Origin: a bacterium 1XD21-13
GTDB lineage: Bacteria; Bacillota; Clostridia; Lachnospirales; Lachnospiraceae
Direction: 5' to 3'
NCBI GenBank assembly: GCA_009917555.1
Contig: QZDX01000004.1
Span: 124,001-188,000 of the forward strand
DNA: 64,000 nt
Part shown: positions 60,262 through 64,000 of the stretch, one piece after another
Numbering within the stretch: position 1 is the first letter of the stretch
Layout: each line of letters starts with the position of its first letter
Position numbers and translations under genes: made by a program
Notes under the pieces: model-generated
What the model saw: only the letters and a program-made list of their open reading frames with translations
Told to the model about the DNA's origin: nothing
Database searches by the model: none

Positions 60262-60840
60262 ATGGAAAGATGGGAGCAGCTGACAGATGAGCAGCTCATA
60301 GAAAATATCAATGCAGGGGAGACCGCCTGCATGGATGTGCTGATTGAACGCTACAAGCGGCAGGTGCGCAATCAGGCCAGGCCCTTGTATCTCATGGGCG
60401 GGGACAGCGACGATCTGATACAGGAGGGGATGCTGGGCCTGTTTAAAGCCATTCGGGACTATCGCCCTGAGAAATCCGATTCCTTTGAAGCCTTCGCCGG
60501 TCTTTGCATTTCCAGGCAGCTTTACAGCGCTATTCAGGCTGCGGGACGGTTAAAGCATGCGCCTCTTAACTCCTATGTGGAGCTTTCCCCGGAGCTGGGG
60601 GAGGCTGTGGGCGGACTAAAGGAAAAGAGCCCGGAGGAGCTGGTCATCGATCAGGAAAATATGCAAAGCCTTCGAAGTGAGATTTTGAAAGTGGCAACGC
60701 CCCTGGAGCAGGAGATTCTGAATGCCTACTTAAACGGTCAAAGCTACACGGAGATCGCTCAGCGTCTCAATAAGGAGCCAAAGTCCATTGACAATGCCCT
60801 CCAGCGAATTCGCAGAAAGCTGAAACGGATAGACGGATAG
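60262..60840 (+). CDS. sigH: RNA polymerase sigma factor, SigH-like
   Basis: A 192-residue sigma-70 family factor. Region 2 includes LIERYKRQVRNQARPLYLMGGDSDDLIQEGMLGLFKAIRDYRPEKSDSFEAFAGLCISRQLYSAIQAAGR (given only as endpoints RYKRQVRNQ and FEAFAGLCISRQL); region 4 is LEQEILNAYLNGQSYTEIAQRLNKEPKSIDNAL, again with the helix-turn-helix YTEIAQRLNKEPKSIDNAL. Its place after rlmB matches Bacillus sigH, which starts sporulation and transition-state genes. The YacP/Rae1 gene found between them in Bacillus is missing. GGAGAGGG precedes ATG 60262. Confidence 0.88.
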   Translation: MERWEQLTDEQLIENINAGETACMDVLIERYKRQVRNQARPLYLMGGDSDDLIQEGMLGLFKAIRDYRPEKSDSFEAFAGLCISRQLYSAIQAAGRLKHAPLNSYVELSPELGEAVGGLKEKSPEELVIDQENMQSLRSEILKVATPLEQEILNAYLNGQSYTEIAQRLNKEPKSIDNALQRIRRKLKRIDG

Positions 60841-60904
60841 AGGCCGGAGCTTTATAAAAATAAGAAAATTTTAATGAAATAAAATCCCCTTTTCCCTTAT
60901 TTCA

Positions 60905-60913
60905 TGTTATAAT
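60905..60913 (+). promoter_or_regulatory. Extended -10 promoter of the VanZ/carboxypeptidase gene
   Basis: TGT-TATAAT with no clear -35. It lies 24 bases before the TTG start, giving a very short leader. Confidence 0.5.
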
Positions 60914-60936
60914 TCCAATGGGAAGGAGGGGATTTT

Positions 60937-62544
60937 TTGTCGAATTATGTAATGAGCGCCGGACCTTACCTGCTGGTTGGCCTGGTGGCGTACTTAATCT
61001 TTCGGGCATTGATCTGGCTTTTGTATTATAAAGGTGAGATGCGGGTGCCTGTCTGGCATGAGGTGGGCTTTGGTCTGCTGGCGATTCTTCTCTTTCTGTT
61101 ATTCACCTCCTCGGTGACGCCGGCTCTTGGCTTTACGCTGAAGCCGGATTGGAAGGAGATTGCATTTATTCCCGTAAAGGGAAGCATAGATTTGATTAAG
61201 GATCAGGGCTTTGGGACTTTTTTGGGCGCTATTGTGAAATTTATACCCCTGGGATTTTTGATCCCGTTCCTGTTCCGCCGTTTTCAGAGCTTTTTAAAGG
61301 TATTTTTCCTGTGCGGAGGAATCTCTCTTTTCATAGAGCTGCTGCAGATCTTTCTTACGGACGCAGCGGCCAGCTTAGACGAGCTTTTACTCAGCCTGCT
61401 GGGAACCTTCCTGGGCTATTTTCTCTTTGGTCTGGCAAGGCTCTCCTATCGGGAATTGGAGCGTATGGGAACGGTGAAGCGTTCCCGGCACAGAGAGGTG
61501 CCGTTTCTGGTAAAAAAGGAGCTGGAATTTCTCATTGTACTCTTGATTCTGGTGGTCATCGGAAAGGGAACACAGCTGGAGCTTGTTCGGGTCAAGGAAG
61601 AGAAGGCCGCCCAGGAGGAGCTTCTCAAAAAGCAGGAGGAAGAGCGTAAGGCCGCCGAGGAGGCGGAGGCAGCCCGAATTGCGGAGGAGGAGGCGAAGAA
61701 GCTCAAGGTTGCGGAGCAGATGCCGGATCTTTCCCTGGAGGCGGGATCGGCTTGTCTCTTTTCTCTGGATGATGACATGATTCTTTTTGAGAAAAACGGG
61801 ACGGAGCGGGTGACCCCAGCCAGCACCACCAAGCTTTTGACGGCCCTGACCGTGCTGAAATACTGCAGTGTGGACGAGGTTTTGACGGCGGGGGAGGAAA
61901 TCAGCCTTATTAGTCAGGGGGCCTCCACAGCAAGCCTCAAGGTGGGAACCAGGGGAAGTGTCAGAGTCTTTTTGGGAGCCATGCTGATTCCCTCAGGCAA
62001 CGATGCCGCCTATTCCCTGGCGAACTTCGCCGGGCATAAGATCCTGGGTGACGAGAACGCCTCCACAGCCGATGCTATTGCGGCCTTTGTGGAAGCTATG
62101 AACGCCTGCGCCGGGGAGCTGGAGCTAGAGGATTCCAACTTTGAGACGCCCGACGGAGATCAGGCGGAAAATCAGTATACCACAGCCAGAGACATGGTAA
62201 GAATTGCAAAGGCATGCATAGAAAATGAGACGATTATGGAGATTGTGAAGGCCAAATCCTTCCGGGCTCTTTTTGAAAATGCGGACGTAACCTACAAGAA
62301 TACCAATGAGCTGGTGAAGCCTGACAGTGATTATTACTATGAGGGCGCTGTGGGGATGAAGACAGGAAGCTATAATGATGTGAAATGCCTGGTAGGAGCC
62401 TTGGAATTTGGCGGTCGGCGTTATGTAACGGCTGTGATGCAGGATTCGGACGAGGGACGCTATAAGGATACGAAGCTGCTGTTTGACCAGGTGACCGGAG
62501 GCGCCGGAGGAGCGCCGGAGGGGGAACCTGAGGGAGAAGGATAA
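60937..62544 (+). CDS. VanZ-like / D-alanyl-D-alanine carboxypeptidase fusion
   Basis: A 535-residue protein. Residues 1-180 are a VanZ-like membrane domain with four to five helices (WKEIAFIPVKGSIDLIKDQG, FIPLGFLIPF, SLFIELLQIFLTDAAASLDELL). A further helix (195-210), an Ala/Glu/Lys coiled-coil linker (218-262), and an extracellular penicillin-binding domain follow, with S296-T-T-K299, S354-G-N356 and K476-T-G478. Such enzymes trim the last D-Ala from peptidoglycan stems; VanZ domains link to teicoplanin tolerance. The fusion to one polypeptide is unusual. Start TTG 60937 has GGAAGGAGGGG at 6 bases; ATG 60952 is an alternative. The Gly/Glu/Pro tail ends GEPEGEG. Confidence 0.88.
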   Translation: MSNYVMSAGPYLLVGLVAYLIFRALIWLLYYKGEMRVPVWHEVGFGLLAILLFLLFTSSVTPALGFTLKPDWKEIAFIPVKGSIDLIKDQGFGTFLGAIVKFIPLGFLIPFLFRRFQSFLKVFFLCGGISLFIELLQIFLTDAAASLDELLLSLLGTFLGYFLFGLARLSYRELERMGTVKRSRHREVPFLVKKELEFLIVLLILVVIGKGTQLELVRVKEEKAAQEELLKKQEEERKAAEEAEAARIAEEEAKKLKVAEQMPDLSLEAGSACLFSLDDDMILFEKNGTERVTPASTTKLLTALTVLKYCSVDEVLTAGEEISLISQGASTASLKVGTRGSVRVFLGAMLIPSGNDAAYSLANFAGHKILGDENASTADAIAAFVEAMNACAGELELEDSNFETPDGDQAENQYTTARDMVRIAKACIENETIMEIVKAKSFRALFENADVTYKNTNELVKPDSDYYYEGAVGMKTGSYNDVKCLVGALEFGGRRYVTAVMQDSDEGRYKDTKLLFDQVTGGAGGAPEGEPEGEG

Positions 62545-62589
62545 GACAAAGGTATGCCTTGAGGTGTAAGGCAACAGGATAGAAGAGAA

Positions 62590-62642
62590 GGGCTTGCCGC
62601 AAAATAAGCCGATAGCTTTCATTTGCGGCAGGCTCTTTTTTT
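62590..62642 (+). terminator. Terminator after the VanZ/carboxypeptidase gene
   Basis: GC-TTGCCGCAAA pairs with TTTGCGGCA-GGC, followed by T7. It lies between two convergent genes. Confidence 0.88.
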
Positions 62643-62651
62643 AAGAAAGCA

Positions 62652-62855
62652 CTATTGATCTTTGGTGGAAGCATTTGGCTGCTTTGGAGCGGCCTTGGGC
62701 TGGTAGTGGTATACCTCCTCGTAGGATTCCCGCTCATACTCTGACAGGGCGGCCCTTGGAATCAGACCTGTGCAGTCCATGGCGGAGCAGGAATTTCCCA
62801 GATAGTCATAGCCCTCGATGATTTCCTGGTTGGTCTTTTTATCATGTTCTTTCAT
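62652..62855 (-). CDS. Small conserved-looking hypothetical protein (67 aa)
   Basis: A polar protein with central NSCSAMDCTGLIPR and SEYERESYEEVYHY, then a Pro/Lys-rich tail. The Cys pair and DCTGLIP have the feel of a small family I recall from Lachnospiraceae but cannot name. GAGAGGAG lies 9 bases before ATG 62855. It converges with the VanZ/carboxypeptidase gene and diverges from htrA. No membrane segment. Function unknown. Confidence 0.65.
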   Translation of the reverse strand: MKEHDKKTNQEIIEGYDYLGNSCSAMDCTGLIPRAALSEYERESYEEVYHYQPKAAPKQPNASTKDQ

Positions 62856-63093
62856 AAAGTATTTCTCCTCTCTCAGTTGCTATTGGGAATTATTTACAGC
62901 TTGTATTTAATTTTTGTATTTGCTTTTAGTGTGCGCCGGTTATGGAGGATCATACGGCAGAACACAGAAAAAACACAGGGAAATCACAGATTTGCCATAG
63001 AAGTACCACAATTGCGCCACAATTTTTCCTTAAAATAAGCTTTGTAAATCAATACAAAACAAGGATCAGCAATGAAAACAGGAGGTTGTGGAT

Positions 63094-64000
63094 ATGCTGA
63101 AAAAAGGAGCAAAAACAATCGCTCTGGCCTTAGCATTCGGTGTGACGGCCAGTGCGGCATTTCAGGGAAGCAATTATATGATAAATCAGTGGACAAACGC
63201 GGAGGAACAGGCGGAGGTGACCGGGGGCGTGCAGCTCAGTCAGGCGTCCGGCAAAACGGATGGGGGAATCAAGACGGCCAACAGCAATAACGGCTCTCTT
63301 GACATTTCCGCCATTGCGAAGGAGGCTATGCCCTCGGTGGTTTCCATTACCAACAAGAGTGTGCAGGAAATTCGCTTTTTCGGGCAGTCCCAGGCTTATG
63401 AAAATGAGAGCAGAGGAACGGGAATCATTGTAGGACAGACGGATACGGAGCTTCTTCTTGTGACCAACAATCATGTCATCAATGGCGCCGAGGAGATTAC
63501 GGTTGGCTTTGTGGACGGAGAAATGGCGGTGGCAAGGGTGAAGGGAACGGACCAAGGAAAGGATTTGGCGGTGCTTTCCATTGAAATGAAGGAGCTGTCA
63601 GAGAAGACAAGGGAGCAGATTCGGGTCATTGAGCTGGGCAGGTCCTCCGAGCTTCAGGTAGGGCAGCAGGTGGTTGCCATCGGCAATGCTCTGGGCTACG
63701 GGCAGTCCGTGACCACGGGAATTGTAAGTGCCCTGAACCGGGAGGTCACCATTGAGGATTATACGAATACCCTGATTCAGACAGATGCAGCCATCAATCC
63801 GGGCAACAGCGGCGGCGCCCTTCTGAATATGAGCGGACAGCTGGTAGGCATTAATTCTGCCAAATATTCCGATACGAATGTTGAGGGTATGGGCTACGCA
63901 ATTCCGGTGGATGATGTGATAGATATTATGGAGGGCCTTATGAACCGTACCATTCGGGAGGAAAAAGCGCCGGAGGGAGAGCAGGGATTTCTGGGAATCA
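63094..64000 (+). CDS. HtrA/DegP-type serine protease (partial, cut by window end)
   Basis: The first 302 residues of an S1C trypsin-like protease. An N-terminal hydrophobic segment (7-24) is a signal peptide or anchor. The protease domain shows the triad H127 in LLVTNNHVINGA, D157 in GKDLAVLSI and S239 in INPGNSGGALLN, plus GTGIIVG and GYAIPVDDV. A PDZ domain should follow beyond the window. It degrades misfolded proteins outside the membrane and is often stress-induced. AGGAGG 8 bases before ATG 63094 fixes the start. It lies downstream of an AT-rich gap in which I could not fix a promoter. Confidence 0.93.
   Translation, partial: MLKKGAKTIALALAFGVTASAAFQGSNYMINQWTNAEEQAEVTGGVQLSQASGKTDGGIKTANSNNGSLDISAIAKEAMPSVVSITNKSVQEIRFFGQSQAYENESRGTGIIVGQTDTELLLVTNNHVINGAEEITVGFVDGEMAVARVKGTDQGKDLAVLSIEMKELSEKTREQIRVIELGRSSELQVGQQVVAIGNALGYGQSVTTGIVSALNREVTIEDYTNTLIQTDAAINPGNSGGALLNMSGQLVGINSAKYSDTNVEGMGYAIPVDDVIDIMEGLMNRTIREEKAPEGEQGFLGI

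Overview
This window looks like chromosomal DNA of a low-to-medium GC, Gram-positive, strictly anaerobic Clostridia member, most likely a Lachnospiraceae gut commensal. The support is a Gram-positive PolC replicase, the cysS-mrnC-rlmB-sigH gene order, two T-box leaders, the [FeFe]-hydrogenase maturase HydE, rubrerythrin, sortase-anchored proteins, and small proteins of types common in that family. I would not assign a genus from sequence alone.

Layout. 0-8.9 kb: the 3' end of an unidentified gene, a secreted transglutaminase-like protein, a LUD-domain protein and rubrerythrin (both minus strand), tRNA-Gly, a four-cluster ferredoxin, thyA-folA, and ilvE. 9-16 kb: a SEDS peptidoglycan polymerase, ispG and polC. 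16-21 kb: a complete branched-chain amino acid ABC transporter (livKHMGF). 21-25.4 kb: purA, a multibranched palindromic element, a HAD phosphatase, and a PadR/SEDS-like pair. 25.4-26.5 kb: accessory DNA with a probable type I toxin-antitoxin (holin-like toxin, convergent antisense RNA, shared terminator).

26.5-49.2 kb is the striking region. A BTAD regulator opens it and a paralogous BTAD regulator closes it. Both appear to end in a degenerate GGDEF-like domain. Between them lie (i) a minimal type IV pilus-like locus (PilC/GspF, four small pilin-like membrane proteins, a PilT-type ATPase and a transglutaminase-like lipoprotein); (ii) a sortase-pilus locus (coiled-coil protein, signal peptidase I, a 1599-residue LPETG adhesin with about 17 HxH...C...C modules, an LPSTG pilin, a class C sortase, an ancillary secreted protein); and (iii) a SipW/TasA-like locus (two TasA-like proteins, two membrane-anchored surface proteins, a SipW-type signal peptidase). 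Two small proteins carrying copies of an unrecognised W-Q-G domain follow the second regulator. My inference is that this is one co-regulated surface-appendage island.

49.2-64 kb is mostly housekeeping: T-box-thrS, hydE, a conserved possible C39-like protein, tRNA-Met and tRNA-Val, nudC, ispF, a GNAT protein, Cys T-box-cysE-cysS-mrnC-rlmB, sigH, a VanZ/D,D-carboxypeptidase fusion, and an HtrA protease cut by the window end.

Several dispersed palindromic repeat families run through the window. One modular hairpin element sits directly before lutC-like and cysS genes, with a solo right end before a lipoprotein gene. A 19-mer that forms its left end recurs at gene ends, where it encodes the same C-terminal DITELE in two unrelated proteins, and just before start codons. 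All functional names come from reading motifs, not from database searches.
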